From: Sphingorhabdus sp. Alg231-15
Lineage (GTDB): Bacteria; Pseudomonadota; Alphaproteobacteria; Sphingomonadales; Sphingomonadaceae
Direction of reading: 5' to 3'
DNA: 64,000 bases
Assembly: GCF_900149705.1 (NCBI RefSeq)
Contig: NZ_LT703001.1
Location: 1,736,001-1,800,000 of the forward strand
Each line of letters begins with the position of its first letter. Position 1 is the first letter of the stretch. A model generated the notes under the pieces. The model was not told where the DNA came from and did not search any database. It saw only the letters and a list, made by a program, of their open reading frames with translations. The translations under genes and the position numbers were made by a program. Below, one piece after another: positions 1-9,902 of this stretch.

Positions 1-429
1 CTGTTTGTGTGGTGTCAGAAAGGCAATGTCCACATCACTATGGGGCGCCATTTCGCTGCGTCCGTAGCCGCCAACCGCCATCACCGCAATCCGCTCACCC
101 GATGAGGGATTGTTCACCGGATATTGGTGCCCCACCGCGATATCATGAATGATCCGTACGAGCTGGTCGATCAGGAATGACTGCGCCGCCGCCGCTTCGT
201 GGCCCGCAGAAGGCTTTTCGATCAATCGCCGACTAATCTCTGCCCGACCATCGGCGAGGGCCTGTTGCAGCAACGGCAATATTTTGGGACGGGCTTTGGT
301 TATCCCATGTTCGGTGATCAGCGCCTCAATCGCCTCGGACAATTTACGGCGATCGACAATATCCCGCTGCCTTACAATCCGCTTTCCCGGATCAGTTGCC
401 GGCCTGGGTATATTGGCGCGAACATTCAT
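1..429 (-). CDS. glnD: [Protein-PII] uridylyltransferase GlnD, N-terminal part (runs off the window)
   Basis: This is the first 143 codons of a bifunctional uridylyl-transferring/removing enzyme that modifies PII in nitrogen signalling. The visible part ends in the nucleotidyltransferase signature GGYGRSEMAPHSDVDIAFL, with the G-G and D-x-D residues of the GlnD family. The start is an ATG inside the stop of the upstream acyl-CoA synthetase gene (ATGA overlap), so the two are probably co-transcribed and translationally coupled. The HD and ACT domains expected further downstream lie outside the window. The identification rests on the signature and the ordinary N-terminal length before it. Confidence 0.9.
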   Translation of the reverse strand, partial: MNVRANIPRPATDPGKRIVRQRDIVDRRKLSEAIEALITEHGITKARPKILPLLQQALADGRAEISRRLIEKPSAGHEAAAAQSFLIDQLVRIIHDIAVGHQYPVNNPSSGERIAVMAVGGYGRSEMAPHSDVDIAFLTPHKQ

Positions 430-2132
430 CCCGAAGCGGCCAGCATTTCCCGGTGCTTCTTGGCCAACACGATTTTAGCGATTTTTGCCGTTCCCAATTT
501 GGGCAGCGGATCCTCATATTGCCAGATATGCACCGGCATTTTAAACGGTGCGAGCTTGTCTTTCAAAAATTCCAGTAGCTCGTCCTGCGGCAGTGCTTCG
601 CCATCTTTCACATGATAGACCAGAGCCGGAACTTCACCGAAGCGCTCATCATCAACGCCGAAAATACAGGCTTCTGCTATCGAAGTGTGGCTATATATGG
701 CAGCTTCCACTTCCTGACAGCTAATATTCTCGCCGCCGCGAATGATAATCTCTTTCTTGCGGTCGACGATAAACAGATAACCATCCTCGTCCAGATAGCC
801 GATATCCCCGGTGCGGAAAAAGCCGTCATCGGTAAAGGCGTCCTTGGTGGCCTGGTCATTGTTCCAATAGCCGGTGAAATTAGCGGACGAACGGATGCAG
901 ACCTCTGCGCGCTCACCTTGTGGTACTTTATTGCCGTCATCATCCAATATGCCAACTTCAACGATAGGCGGCGTCGCACGGCCCGTACTGTCAGGCTTGG
1001 CGAGATAATTTTCATTCTGATTGGAACAGCCAACACCATTAGTCTCGGTGAGACCATAACCAATGAGCGGAAAGCCCTTGCCCATGCCTTCCTTGATCCG
1101 TTTGACATGCTCGACTGGACGCGGCGCACCGCCAGCGGCCATGGAAACACAGGTGCTCAGATCATAGTCATTGACCTTGGGATGCGCGTATATCTCCATA
1201 CTCATCAGTGGAACGCCAACAAAATAGGTCACTTTTTCCTTCTCGATCAGACGCATGGCCTCTTCGGCATCCCATTTTTTCTGCATCACCAGCTTGCGGC
1301 CAATCGCGTAGCTTACCAATACCAGCGGCACCGAAGCTGTGACGTGAAACAGCGGAACCGCAACCAGAGCGGTCGGCTGGATATCGGGCAAGGTGCCCGC
1401 TTTTTCCATCAGGTTTGCCATCACCGCAAAGGCACCGACAAAACTCATCGCACCCTGAACGACAGAGCGATGCTCGGCATAGGCGCCCTTGGATCGACCG
1501 GTCGAACCTGAGGTGAACAATATGGTCGCATTATCCTCTGGCCCCATTTGCGGCAGCGGGGTCTCCGCATCACCGCCATTTGCCAGGCAGGCCTTCAATC
1601 CTTCAAGCGGCGCAACATCATGATCAAACAAAACAACCTCTGCGCCATGGTCACGACCCGATTCGGTCAAGCGCGCTGCGCGCTGTGGATCGGCGAAAAC
1701 AATCGAGCAACTGACATCTTCGATACCATCGGCCAGTTCATCGCCTTGCCACCAACCATTTAATTTGGTGGAGACACCGCCCGCCATGGTGATCGCCATG
1801 TCGAGGATGATCCAGTTGGCGGAGTTGCGGGCAGCGATCCCGATACGGTCGCCCTTCTTGACGCCATGTCCAGCGACCAGTCCGCCAGCCAAAACGCGGG
1901 CAACGGCATAAGTTTCCTTAAAAGTCAGTCGGATATCACCATCGACGAGAAATTCCTTGTCGGCATGCTGCATGCAGAAAAAAGCGAAAAAGTCCGAAAC
2001 ATTGCTCGGCGCATTTTTAAACATCGGCATATCGACGCCGTATTTATTGACCGTGGAGAGCTCCAGAAGCTGTCCCGGCTGTGTCATGACGCCCAATGTT
2101 TCGTCGATCATAGCGTCTAATGGCGATGGCAT
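426..2132 (-). CDS. Class I adenylate-forming acyl-CoA synthetase (FadD/AMP-ligase family)
   Basis: A 568-residue enzyme that would activate a carboxylic acid as acyl-AMP and then transfer it to CoA. The AMP-binding motif [14 protein letters not shown] lies mid-protein, the adenine-binding GYGLTETNG follows, and the C-terminal hinge region carries the family's [14 protein letters not shown] and [14 protein letters not shown] stretches with the usual catalytic lysine region near the end. I place the start at the ATG at 2132 because a GGGAG ribosome site lies about nine bases upstream; an in-frame TTG at 2150 is less likely. The substrate is not evident from sequence. It overlaps glnD by four bases and is divergent from lgt. 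Confidence 0.88.
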   Translation of the reverse strand: MPSPLDAMIDETLGVMTQPGQLLELSTVNKYGVDMPMFKNAPSNVSDFFAFFCMQHADKEFLVDGDIRLTFKETYAVARVLAGGLVAGHGVKKGDRIGIAARNSANWIILDMAITMAGGVSTKLNGWWQGDELADGIEDVSCSIVFADPQRAARLTESGRDHGAEVVLFDHDVAPLEGLKACLANGGDAETPLPQMGPEDNATILFTSGSTGRSKGAYAEHRSVVQGAMSFVGAFAVMANLMEKAGTLPDIQPTALVAVPLFHVTASVPLVLVSYAIGRKLVMQKKWDAEEAMRLIEKEKVTYFVGVPLMSMEIYAHPKVNDYDLSTCVSMAAGGAPRPVEHVKRIKEGMGKGFPLIGYGLTETNGVGCSNQNENYLAKPDSTGRATPPIVEVGILDDDGNKVPQGERAEVCIRSSANFTGYWNNDQATKDAFTDDGFFRTGDIGYLDEDGYLFIVDRKKEIIIRGGENISCQEVEAAIYSHTSIAEACIFGVDDERFGEVPALVYHVKDGEALPQDELLEFLKDKLAPFKMPVHIWQYEDPLPKLGTAKIAKIVLAKKHREMLAASG

Positions 2133-2237
2133 TTCAAATTTCTCCCACAAAGTCTATTTGGGTTTCTCTCTTGGTATCGGAGAATTTCCCGTTATATGCC
2201 CTTGCTATATGACGATGAAAGCGAACGGGGAAAAGAG

Positions 2238-3098
2238 TTGATTGATATTATTCTTGCAAGTGCGGCGCAATTTACGCAATTTGAGGAATTGGGACTGTCT
2301 CCCAACGCACTTGACCTCGGCTTTTTTCAGCTGAAATGGTATTCGCTCGCCTATCTCGCCGGTATTTTAATCGGTTATTGGTATCTTACGAAACTGATCA
2401 AGGAACCCGGCGCACCGCTGGCCCGGCGCCATGCCGATGACATGATCTTTTACGCGACGCTCGGAATCATTCTGGGTGGACGACTGGGCTATGTATTTTT
2501 TTACAAGCCGGAAATTCTGCAAAACCCGATTGAGATCTTGCAAGTCTGGAATGGCGGCATGTCGCTCCATGGTGGTGTTCTCGGCGTAGTGCTGGCGATC
2601 TGGTACATATCGCGCAAAGAAAAACTCAGCTTCCTGCGCATCTGTGACTATATCGCCTGTGTTATACCCTTCGGCCTGCTATTTGGCCGCCTCGCCAATT
2701 TCGTCAATGGCGAGCTTTGGGGCCGGGCTACCGAAGTGCCTTGGGCGATTATCTTCCCAATGGGCGGTGATGTTCCGCGACACCCCAGTCAGCTTTATGA
2801 AGCGGGTCTCGAAGGCCTTCTCTATTTCATCATTACTTCCCTGCTCTTCTGGAAAACCGATGCGCGCTATCATCCCGGTAAGTTGGTCGGGACTGGCCTG
2901 CTGGTTTATGGCCTCAGCCGGTTTACCGTCGAATTTTTCCGCCAACCGGATCAGGGTCTCGAGAATCTCAGCTGGGGCCTGACCATGGGACAAACCCTGA
3001 CGGTGCCGATGCTGCTCCTTGGCGTCTATCTGGTGTTCACATCCAAAGGCCGCCGCGTCCGGGTAGAGCCCACCGCCGGAGACCAGAGCATTGCCTGA
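2238..3098 (+). CDS. lgt: Prolipoprotein diacylglyceryl transferase
   Basis: Inner-membrane enzyme that transfers diacylglycerol from phosphatidylglycerol to the lipobox cysteine of prolipoproteins, the first step of lipoprotein maturation. Family signatures are present: the HGG motif ([12 protein letters not shown]), [14 protein letters not shown] with its conserved R and N, and [13 protein letters not shown]. Several hydrophobic segments match the usual seven helices. I prefer the TTG start at 2238, preceded by a purine-rich GGGGAAAAGAG, because it gives the family's short N-terminus; an in-frame ATG at 2196 would add 14 residues. The 3' end overlaps midA by eight bases. Several lipoproteins encoded in this window (4174, 38639, 48727, 50709) would be substrates. 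Confidence 0.93.
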   Translation: MIDIILASAAQFTQFEELGLSPNALDLGFFQLKWYSLAYLAGILIGYWYLTKLIKEPGAPLARRHADDMIFYATLGIILGGRLGYVFFYKPEILQNPIEILQVWNGGMSLHGGVLGVVLAIWYISRKEKLSFLRICDYIACVIPFGLLFGRLANFVNGELWGRATEVPWAIIFPMGGDVPRHPSQLYEAGLEGLLYFIITSLLFWKTDARYHPGKLVGTGLLVYGLSRFTVEFFRQPDQGLENLSWGLTMGQTLTVPMLLLGVYLVFTSKGRRVRVEPTAGDQSIA

Positions 3099-4155
3099 AA
3101 TCAAGTCGGCGGCGCATCTTCTCGCTGAGAAAATCGACCGTGACGGTCCGGTACCGCTCAGCGAATATATGGCTATCGCAAATACCGCCTATTACGCCGC
3201 GAAAGATCCGATTGGCGAGGATGGTGATTTCGTCACCGCGCCGGAGATGAGCCAGATGTTCGGAGAGCTGGTCGGTATCTGGTTGGCCGACTTATGGCTC
3301 CGCAAAGAGCGCCCGGATCATGTCCATTATGTTGAACTGGGACCAGGCCGAGGTACTCTGGCATCCGATGCGCTGCGGGCCATGTCCAAATTTGATTGTA
3401 ATCCTCAAGCTCATTTTGTCGAAACCAGCCCGGTGCTAAAAGCCAAACAGGCGAAGCTTCACAAAAGTGCCGCCTGGCATGAGACAATCGACAGCCTGCC
3501 CACCGATGCCCCGTTACTCATCGTTGCCAATGAATTTTTCGATGCCCTTCCAGTGGAGCAACATGTCGCGACCCAGGCAGGATGGCGCCGTCATATGGTC
3601 GCGCGGGAACGGAATAAATTTATCGCGATTCCGGGAACACAAACAATTGATAATCAGATTTCCAAATCCTCCGCGGGCTTGCCCAACGGAACCATATTGG
3701 AAAGCTCTCCCGCCAGTACTCATATTTTCGGCGACCTGTCGCACCGGATTGCCAAGCAAGGGGGCGCCTTGCTGGTAATAGACTATGGCTACGATCGCCC
3801 CGGTACCGGCAGCACGCTGCAAGCCGTCAAGGATCACATGCCGATCAGCCCGTTCGACAGTCCTGGAACGTCAGACCTGACCGCGCACGTCGATTTCCAT
3901 AGTCTCGGCAATATCGCCAAAACACGCCTATTGTCTGTTCATGGTCCTGTGGAGCAAGGGCAATGGTTGAAAGCCTTGGGCATTGATCAACGCGCCAGAA
4001 GACTGGCCGAGCTAGTACCGAAAAAGGCCAATAATATCCGCGCCGCGCATCACCGGCTGACTCATGTGGATGAGATGGGAAGACTATTCCGCGTCATGGC
4101 AGCGACATCAATGGATTGGCCGCAACCGGAAGGCTTTGTTTACGGCGATAGTTGA
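3091..4155 (+). CDS. midA: SAM-dependent methyltransferase, MidA/NDUFAF7 family (COG1565, DUF185)
   Basis: 354 residues related to NDUFAF7/MidA, class I methyltransferases; the mitochondrial member methylates an arginine of a complex I subunit. Visible motifs are the SAM-binding [15 protein letters not shown], the acidic [13 protein letters not shown] stretch typical of this family, and [17 protein letters not shown]. The gene starts with TTG at 3091 and overlaps the end of lgt by eight bases (TTGCCTGA), so translation is probably coupled to lgt. The bacterial substrate is inferred only by analogy. In many alphaproteobacteria pgeF follows directly; here pgeF is instead behind pepN at 11-12 kb. 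Confidence 0.88.
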   Translation: MPEIKSAAHLLAEKIDRDGPVPLSEYMAIANTAYYAAKDPIGEDGDFVTAPEMSQMFGELVGIWLADLWLRKERPDHVHYVELGPGRGTLASDALRAMSKFDCNPQAHFVETSPVLKAKQAKLHKSAAWHETIDSLPTDAPLLIVANEFFDALPVEQHVATQAGWRRHMVARERNKFIAIPGTQTIDNQISKSSAGLPNGTILESSPASTHIFGDLSHRIAKQGGALLVIDYGYDRPGTGSTLQAVKDHMPISPFDSPGTSDLTAHVDFHSLGNIAKTRLLSVHGPVEQGQWLKALGIDQRARRLAELVPKKANNIRAAHHRLTHVDEMGRLFRVMAATSMDWPQPEGFVYGDS

Positions 4156-4173
4156 GCCGCGATAATGTGATGA

Positions 4174-4788
4174 TCAACCGACCCAGTCGGCGACTTCCAA
4201 TACGACTTTATTTGCAGCGCTGTTAAGTGCCTCTCCGACCGGACCCGCCTCTGCGGCAAACACATTCTCACTCGCCTCAAAACGGCGTTTCTCAACCGGT
4301 TTACCGTCGCGTATTTTCACTGCATCATAGGTGACCGTGACGGTCAGGCTGGGCCCATCCAGGCCGAAATTGACCAGCTCGCCGGACAGATAAGTGTCGG
4401 CTTTCCCCTGCGCCTGAACCGAAGTCAGAACCAGGCGATTATTTTTGGCAGCGATTGTTTCAGTGAGCAGTCCCTGGAAAAGCCGGGCGGGCTTGTCGAC
4501 CCAGGTCGCTTCTTTCAGATAAGCGATCGCAGTGGTACTGGTCTGAACCGGTACGCGCAGATTATTCAGTTTTTGCGGCGTGGACGGCAACTGGACCACC
4601 AGAGCGCCAGCACGCGGCCCGGCCCGTACGGCACCTGCATCAACCTGTGTTTCAGGCGTCAGCGACAATAGAAAAGGCGGTGGTTCCGCACCGCCAAAGC
4701 TGACGCATGCGCTCAGCAGACCAAGGCCAGCCAACAGCCCCAAGGATCTTGTCTTGTGCCATTTCATCATGAATCCCTGCCGTTCCAT
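4174..4788 (-). CDS. ABC-type transport auxiliary lipoprotein (PqiC/Mla-associated)
   Basis: 204 residues with a type II signal peptide ending in the lipobox LLSAC, so the mature protein begins at that cysteine and is membrane anchored. The body matches the ABC transport auxiliary component family (PqiC/LetC-like) that partners MCE systems: an early beta region 'GALVVQLPSTPQKLNNLRVPVQ', then a long alpha/beta domain ending in a helix. It is the last gene of the mlaE-mlaF-mlaD operon, starting 12 bases after mlaD with an AGGGA ribosome site at good spacing. It probably bridges or stabilises the MCE complex in the periplasm. Confidence 0.82.
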   Translation of the reverse strand: MERQGFMMKWHKTRSLGLLAGLGLLSACVSFGGAEPPPFLLSLTPETQVDAGAVRAGPRAGALVVQLPSTPQKLNNLRVPVQTSTTAIAYLKEATWVDKPARLFQGLLTETIAAKNNRLVLTSVQAQGKADTYLSGELVNFGLDGPSLTVTVTYDAVKIRDGKPVEKRRFEASENVFAAEAGPVGEALNSAANKVVLEVADWVG

Positions 4789-4800
4789 TGAGATGTCCCT

Positions 4801-5748
4801 CTACTTGCCTGGTTCATAATCTGGCAGTGCCGGTGCGGACAGCAAAGAGCCTGCCCCACCTTGATCCAGCCGTTCGGTCACCGATGTCAGTGATTTCGTG
4901 AGCGCCTGCATGTCCTGAACCAGTTGATCCACTTCCGGAATTGTCTTGGTTCCCAGCTGCTGCACGCCCGGGCGGGCGTCATCCAGCACGACACTCAATG
5001 CCGCCATGCTCTTTTCGGCAGCGGCGAGAGTTTTGGTGAGGTTTTTCGCCAGCGGCTCGCCATTCTTGCTCAAAAGCGCATTGGTATTGTCGGCAACGGC
5101 AGAGAGTTTTTCAGCGGTTTGCCCTGCATTGCGGATCGCAATTGATGATTCCGCCATCAGCGCTTCGAGATTGGGTGCTTGTTGCGCCAGACTGCCAGTC
5201 AGCCGCTCGGTATTGTTCAAAATGCCTTCGATCGATTCCTGGTTCTTGTCCGATAATAGCAAGGTCAGCCGGTCGGTCAGCGTCGCCAGTCGTTCAACAA
5301 CCAGCGGCGCGCTGTTGAGCAGTTCGCCCAAAGCACCGGGTTTCGTTGGAATAACAGGCACGCCTTCCGGACCCAATTCTTCGATCGGCGGCGCACCCTT
5401 TACCGCGCCATCCAGTTGAATATTGGGGGGAGCGGTGAAGCTGATGCTTTGTATGGTAGCCGTTGTCCCTTGCAAGATCGGAGTTTCCTCACTCACCGCA
5501 ATGCGCACGCGCACAAAATCCGGGTCTTTTTTCCACAGCTCGACATCCAGAACCTGACCGGAGGGGACACCTGCAAATGTTACCCCGGTCCCCTTTGCAA
5601 GGCCGCCCACCGACTGGGCAAAGAAGATATCATATTCCTTTTGAGCGCCATCGCCGAAGCGGACAATCCAGACAAGGAATGCGGCCACCAGAGCAAGCAA
5701 GGTCAGGGTGACTACACCGACAAGAATATGATTGGACCGTGTCTCCAT
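4801..5748 (-). CDS. mlaD: MlaD/MCE family lipid transport substrate-binding protein
   Basis: 315-residue periplasmic protein with one N-terminal membrane anchor (about residues 9-30), then one MCE domain (about 40-115, including VGGLAKGTGVTFAGVPSG), then a long predominantly helical tail with heptad-like content (TERLTGSLAQQAPNLEALM). MCE proteins form hexameric rings that shuttle phospholipids between membranes. The C-terminal helical extension is longer than in E. coli MlaD (about 183 residues) and is typical of alphaproteobacterial members. It lies between mlaF and the auxiliary lipoprotein on the same strand. Confidence 0.88.
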   Translation of the reverse strand: METRSNHILVGVVTLTLLALVAAFLVWIVRFGDGAQKEYDIFFAQSVGGLAKGTGVTFAGVPSGQVLDVELWKKDPDFVRVRIAVSEETPILQGTTATIQSISFTAPPNIQLDGAVKGAPPIEELGPEGVPVIPTKPGALGELLNSAPLVVERLATLTDRLTLLLSDKNQESIEGILNNTERLTGSLAQQAPNLEALMAESSIAIRNAGQTAEKLSAVADNTNALLSKNGEPLAKNLTKTLAAAEKSMAALSVVLDDARPGVQQLGTKTIPEVDQLVQDMQALTKSLTSVTERLDQGGAGSLLSAPALPDYEPGK

Positions 5749-5812
5749 TATTTCACCTTTATGGCCAGCCGTACCGGCACCTGCAACAAATCTCTGTATT
5801 TAGACCACATTT

Positions 5813-6598
5813 TCAAGCCCCGCTCGCTTCTTGTGGAGCCGCCATTCGCCCGCGCGGACCGTTGAAATATTCCTGTATCCACGGGTGATCGAGAGCCAGG
5901 AGTTCCGGAATTGTCCCGACCGCGATCACTTGCTGGTCGGCCAGGACTGCAACTCTGTCACAAATGGCATGCAATGTATCAAGATCATGCGTGATCAGAA
6001 AAACGGTTAAGCCGAGCGTTTGCTGTAATTCCTTGATCAGATTGTCAAAAGCCGCCGCGCCGATTGGATCAAGGCCCGCCGTGGGTTCGTCCAAGAACAG
6101 AAGCTCAGGGTCCAGCGCCAGCGCACGTGCCACACCGGCCCGTTTTTTCATGCCGCCGGATAGCTCGGATGGATATTTGGGCCCCGCTTCGGGAGGCAGC
6201 CCGGACAGGCCAACTTTATATTTCGCTACTTCCTGACGAAATTTGCGATCCATATCGGGATAGAATTCACGGATCGGGACCATGACATTTTCCGCCACCG
6301 TGAGCGTTGAAAACAGGGCGCCCCCTTGAAACAACACGCCCCAACGCTTTCGGATATCGACCGTCTCCGCTTCCGGTCGGCCAAGCAGATGCTCGCCAAA
6401 TACCTCGATTTCGCCATGCTGAGGTTTTTGCAAACCGATAATCGAGCGCATCAGCACGGATTTCCCGGTTCCCGATCCGCCGACAACACCCAGAATCTCG
6501 CCGCGACCGACATCAAGGTTGAGTTCGTGGTGAATCACCTGATCGCCAAATTGGTTGTGCAAACCCCGGACGCAGATGATCGGCTGTTCTTCTTCCAT
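5813..6598 (-). CDS. mlaF: Lipid ABC transporter ATP-binding protein (MlaF-type)
   Basis: 261 residues containing Walker A GGSGTGKSVLMR, Q-loop, signature LSGGMKKRAGVARALAL and Walker B LLFLDEPTAGLD followed by the H-loop ITHD. It powers the MlaE permease for inter-membrane phospholipid transport. The start is the ATG at 6598, which overlaps the TGA of mlaE in a TGATG arrangement. An in-frame extension to 6739 would run through mlaE coding sequence and carries no family similarity, so I reject it. Confidence 0.9.
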   Translation of the reverse strand: MEEEQPIICVRGLHNQFGDQVIHHELNLDVGRGEILGVVGGSGTGKSVLMRSIIGLQKPQHGEIEVFGEHLLGRPEAETVDIRKRWGVLFQGGALFSTLTVAENVMVPIREFYPDMDRKFRQEVAKYKVGLSGLPPEAGPKYPSELSGGMKKRAGVARALALDPELLFLDEPTAGLDPIGAAAFDNLIKELQQTLGLTVFLITHDLDTLHAICDRVAVLADQQVIAVGTIPELLALDHPWIQEYFNGPRGRMAAPQEASGA

Positions 6599-7719
6599 CA
6601 GGACCATCCAATCCATGTAAAAAAGACCGCAAAAAAGGCATCCAGCACAATTACCATGAAGATGGCCTGGACCACGGCAGCGGTTGTTCGGAAGCCGACT
6701 TGTTCGGCATTCCCCTTGACCTGCATCCCTTGATAACAACCAGAAATGGCAATGATCGCACCAAAGACCGGTGCTTTGACAAGCCCGACATAGACATCGG
6801 TAATCGGGACCACTTCACGGATTCGGGTAAAGAATGTTGCGGGCGGGATATCGAGCGCGACCCAACTCAGCACCCCGCCGCCGATAATCGCGACAACCGA
6901 GGCATAGAAACCCAGCAAGGGTAGCATGATCACCGCCGCAAATACTCGTGGCAAGACCAGCGCTTCAATCGGCGACACGCCAATCGTGCGCATCGCATCA
7001 ATTTCTTCAGTCAGCTTCATGGTGCCGATTTGCGCCGCAAAGGCCGAGCCCGACCGGCCGGCAACCATGATGGCCGTCATCAATACGCCCAGCTCCCGCA
7101 GGGTCAAACGGCCAACCAGATTAACCGTGAATACTTCTGCGCCAAATTGTCGCAGCTGCACGGCGCCCTGCTGCGCAATCACCAAACCAATCAGGAAACT
7201 CATCAGGCCGACAATGCCCAGAGCACGAACGCCGACCACGTCAAACCGTTGAATGACGGCATTCCATCTGATCCGTCCAGGGTGCAGCATCAGGGAAAGA
7301 GCCGATCCCACAACGGCACCAAAGAAACCGACCAGACCGGCAAAGGTTGTAATCGCAATCGTGGTTGATTCCCCGACATCATTCAATATCCGCAATATCG
7401 GATTGGGTGGGTCGGGGCGAACATCGGTCGGTGGGTCAACCCCGCCCACAGTCCGGATAAGCTGATCCACAGCCGGATCAGCGCCCACAATCTCAACCCT
7501 GATATCGCGCGCAGTCCGGTAGATTAGCCAGGCTCCTACCGTGTCGACATAACCGACATCGGACAGATCAATTTTCTGCGCATCACCATCATAGCTGCTC
7601 AGCCGTTCCGGCAGATCCTCAACAGTCGCCATAGACAGATCGCCGGAGAAACGAAGTGCCATCACTCCATCTTCCATCATCTCTTCGACAAAGTCACCTG
7701 GCACTGTCATCACCGCCAT
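6598..7719 (-). CDS. mlaE: MlaE-type lipid ABC permease with N-terminal STAS domain
   Basis: 373 residues. The first about 95 look like a STAS domain (MALRFSGDLSMATVEDL; KIDLSDVGYVDTVGAW), the role played by separate MlaB in E. coli. The rest is the MlaE/DUF140 permease with five or six hydrophobic segments and the conserved GRSGSAFAAQIGTMKLTEEIDAM stretch. Fusion of MlaB and MlaE functions is common outside gammaproteobacteria. It heads the operon mlaE-mlaF-mlaD-lipoprotein. The 5' region is divergent from the HAD hydrolase gene, with about 106 bp between them. Confidence 0.9.
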   Translation of the reverse strand: MAVMTVPGDFVEEMMEDGVMALRFSGDLSMATVEDLPERLSSYDGDAQKIDLSDVGYVDTVGAWLIYRTARDIRVEIVGADPAVDQLIRTVGGVDPPTDVRPDPPNPILRILNDVGESTTIAITTFAGLVGFFGAVVGSALSLMLHPGRIRWNAVIQRFDVVGVRALGIVGLMSFLIGLVIAQQGAVQLRQFGAEVFTVNLVGRLTLRELGVLMTAIMVAGRSGSAFAAQIGTMKLTEEIDAMRTIGVSPIEALVLPRVFAAVIMLPLLGFYASVVAIIGGGVLSWVALDIPPATFFTRIREVVPITDVYVGLVKAPVFGAIIAISGCYQGMQVKGNAEQVGFRTTAAVVQAIFMVIVLDAFFAVFFTWIGWS

Positions 7720-7825
7720 TGGTGACCGAAAATCGTTGAAAGCTCAAGCCATTATAACAAGTCATTTATTTGGTGCATTTTCAACAGTGCTGCTAATAGG
7801 GCCGCAAACTGGAATTTGGGGTGCG

Positions 7826-8497
7826 ATGACAAAAATTGCTATATATGATATGGATAGGACAATCACCGTGCGGGGAACCTATACGCCATTCCTGTTCCAC
7901 ATGGTTTTCGCGCGCGCGCCCTGGCGTCTTTTATTCCTGCCACTCCTGCCATTTGGATTCATCGGTTACGGCCTCAAACTGATCAGCCGAAAGAACCTGA
8001 AAACCTATAATCAGCGCCTGTTGTTGGGAAGCAAACCGCGTGTCACGACACTCGACCCTCATATCGAACGCTATGCTGACAAGGTGATGCAAGCGAACAG
8101 CTATGCCAAGGCCATTGCGCAGGTCGAGGCCGACCGCGCCGAAGGCAGAAAGCTGGTTCTCGCCACCGCTTCTTACGAGCTATATGTCAACGCCATCGCC
8201 ACACGTTTGGGCTTTGATGAAGTGATCGCAACTCGGCTGAGAATCGATGAACAAGGACAGGTGCTGCCTGAGATTGTCGGAGAAAATTGCTATGATGTTG
8301 CCAAACTGGACCGGATCAAGGCGTTTCTCGACGAGCAGGGGCTAGCGCGCGAGGCTGTTCATATCCGGGCCTATTCCGATCATGTCAGCGATGCACCGAT
8401 GCTCGAATATGCCGATGAAGCGATTGCCACGACGCCTAGCGCGCCGCTTCGCCATCTGGCCAAGAAACGCGGCTGGAAAATATTGGATTGGAACTGA
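7826..8497 (+). CDS. HAD-IB family hydrolase (phosphoserine phosphatase-like)
   Basis: 223 residues. Motif I is IYDMDRTIT (D-x-D with the second Asp as general acid), motif II is the LVLATAS Ser/Thr, and motif III/IV is YSDHVSDAPML (D...D). The segment LLFLPLLPFGFIGYGLKL is hydrophobic and may be a cap or membrane-associated helix, as in HAD-IB members related to lipid or phosphoserine phosphatases. The ATG at 7826 is chosen because motif I begins four residues later, as in relatives; an upstream extension to 7736 has no similarity. Substrate unknown. It is divergent from the Mla operon. Confidence 0.8.
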   Translation: MTKIAIYDMDRTITVRGTYTPFLFHMVFARAPWRLLFLPLLPFGFIGYGLKLISRKNLKTYNQRLLLGSKPRVTTLDPHIERYADKVMQANSYAKAIAQVEADRAEGRKLVLATASYELYVNAIATRLGFDEVIATRLRIDEQGQVLPEIVGENCYDVAKLDRIKAFLDEQGLAREAVHIRAYSDHVSDAPMLEYADEAIATTPSAPLRHLAKKRGWKILDWN

Positions 8498-8530
8498 TTC
8501 CCGTCCCCCTTGGGGGGAGAGGAACACCCG

Positions 8531-9853
8531 TCAGACCGTTTTCAGGGCCTGCTCAAAGTCAGCGATCAGATCATCCGGATCTTCGACACCGATGGAAATC
8601 CGCACCAGATTGTCGGTAATGCCAAGCGCCGCCCGGCGATCATCAGGCACCGACAAATGGGTCATTGCCGCTGGCAGGCTTGCCAGAGTCTCTGTTCCGC
8701 CCAGACTCACCGCCAGTTTCGCGATTTTTAACGCATCGAGGAAGGCGAAAGCCTGGGCCTCGCCGCCCTTGATGAACACTGAGAAGGTGGAGCCTGCGCC
8801 GCTGCAATGCCGGTCGTAAATATCCTGCTGGGAAGCATCGGAAATGAAACCCAGATAACCAAGCCCTTCAACCTTGGGGTGATCTCGCAGAAAGGCGCAG
8901 ACTTTTTCAGCATTTTCGCCAGCACGGGTCATGCGCAATTCCAGCGTCTCAAGACTGCGCATCAACATCCACGCGGTATTGGGGTCGCAGATTGTCCCGA
9001 TCGTGTTCCGGATCGCCCGGATCGGGTCCATATGCGCCTTGGAGCCCAATACACCGCCGGCCACAAGGTCACTATGTCCGCCGACATATTTGGTGAGACT
9101 GTAAATAACAATGTCCGCACCATGTTTCAGCGGCTGCTGCCACAATGGTCCAAGGAAGGTATTGTCGATGGCGATCGGCGGTGCGCCGTCTTCCCCGAAT
9201 ACCGTGTTACGGGCATTGGTAACGCCTTCAATATCAACAAGCGCGTTGGTTGGGTTGGCCGGACTTTCGAGATAGATAATCGCAACCTTGCCGCCATTTT
9301 CCGCCGCTTGGGTTTTGGCCTGTTCGAGCAGCGCGGAAACCTCATCCGGACTAGCGCCCGCCGGAAAATCCAGAAAGGTTACGCCAAAGCGGCCCAAAAT
9401 CTTGTTAATCAGGGTTTCGGTAGCCGCATAAAGCGGTCCGCTATGCACCACGACATCGCCCTGATTTACATTGGTAAGCAGCACGGTTGCAATGGCCGAC
9501 ATACCGCTGGAAAAAACAAGCGCATCTTCCGCTTCATCCCATATGCTCAGGCGGTCTTCGAGAATTTCCTGGTTCGGGCCGTTGAAGCGCGAATAGACCA
9601 GACCATCGGCACCACCCGGACGCTTGCCAGTTATGCCTTCAAAGTGGCGTTTGCCGGCCGCCGCATCTTCAAATGCGAAGGTTGAGGTGAGAAAAATTGG
9701 TGGTTTGAGCGAGCCTTCGGAAAGGACCGGATCATAGCCATGGCCCATCATCAGCGTCGATGGCTTGAGCTTGCGTCCGCCAATTTCCTCAATCGGCGCT
9801 TTCGGCATCCGGCGCGGTGTTACCGGAACAGCATCATCATTTTGATCGGACAT
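8531..9853 (-). CDS. Cystathionine gamma-synthase family PLP enzyme (Cys/Met metabolism)
   Basis: 440 residues of the trans-sulfuration PLP family (cystathionine gamma-synthase, beta/gamma-lyase, methionine gamma-lyase). The PLP-lysine motif is IYSLTKYVGGHSDLVAGG. The cofactor-phosphate region VFSSGMSAIATVL, the YSRFNGPNQ tract and the C-terminal arginine region (LVRISIGVEDPDDL) are typical. The long N-terminus (about 30 residues before LKPSTLMMGHG) and the GKRPGGADGLVYSR insertion resemble the methionine gamma-lyase or CGS-like branch. Which reaction it performs cannot be decided from sequence alone. It follows the DASS transporter by about 50 bp on the same strand. Confidence 0.85.
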   Translation of the reverse strand: MSDQNDDAVPVTPRRMPKAPIEEIGGRKLKPSTLMMGHGYDPVLSEGSLKPPIFLTSTFAFEDAAAGKRHFEGITGKRPGGADGLVYSRFNGPNQEILEDRLSIWDEAEDALVFSSGMSAIATVLLTNVNQGDVVVHSGPLYAATETLINKILGRFGVTFLDFPAGASPDEVSALLEQAKTQAAENGGKVAIIYLESPANPTNALVDIEGVTNARNTVFGEDGAPPIAIDNTFLGPLWQQPLKHGADIVIYSLTKYVGGHSDLVAGGVLGSKAHMDPIRAIRNTIGTICDPNTAWMLMRSLETLELRMTRAGENAEKVCAFLRDHPKVEGLGYLGFISDASQQDIYDRHCSGAGSTFSVFIKGGEAQAFAFLDALKIAKLAVSLGGTETLASLPAAMTHLSVPDDRRAALGITDNLVRISIGVEDPDDLIADFEQALKTV

Positions 9854-9902
9854 TTTCTCTCTCTCCAGGATAAACTATCTTGCCAGAGCCATGCCGCAAA
9901 AC

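Noticed and set aside
612-1511. 299-codon open frame antisense to the acyl-CoA synthetase gene
   Set aside because: It is a frame mirrored from a gene with intact AMP-ligase motifs and has no independent start signal or similarity.
8505-8524. CCCCC-TT-GGGGG between convergent genes as a terminator
   Set aside because: The two-base loop cannot form a good hairpin, and no T-run follows on either strand.
8807-9685. 293-codon open frame antisense to the cystathionine gamma-synthase gene
   Set aside because: The opposite strand encodes a complete PLP enzyme with all motifs; the antisense frame is low-complexity in composition and lacks any family feature.
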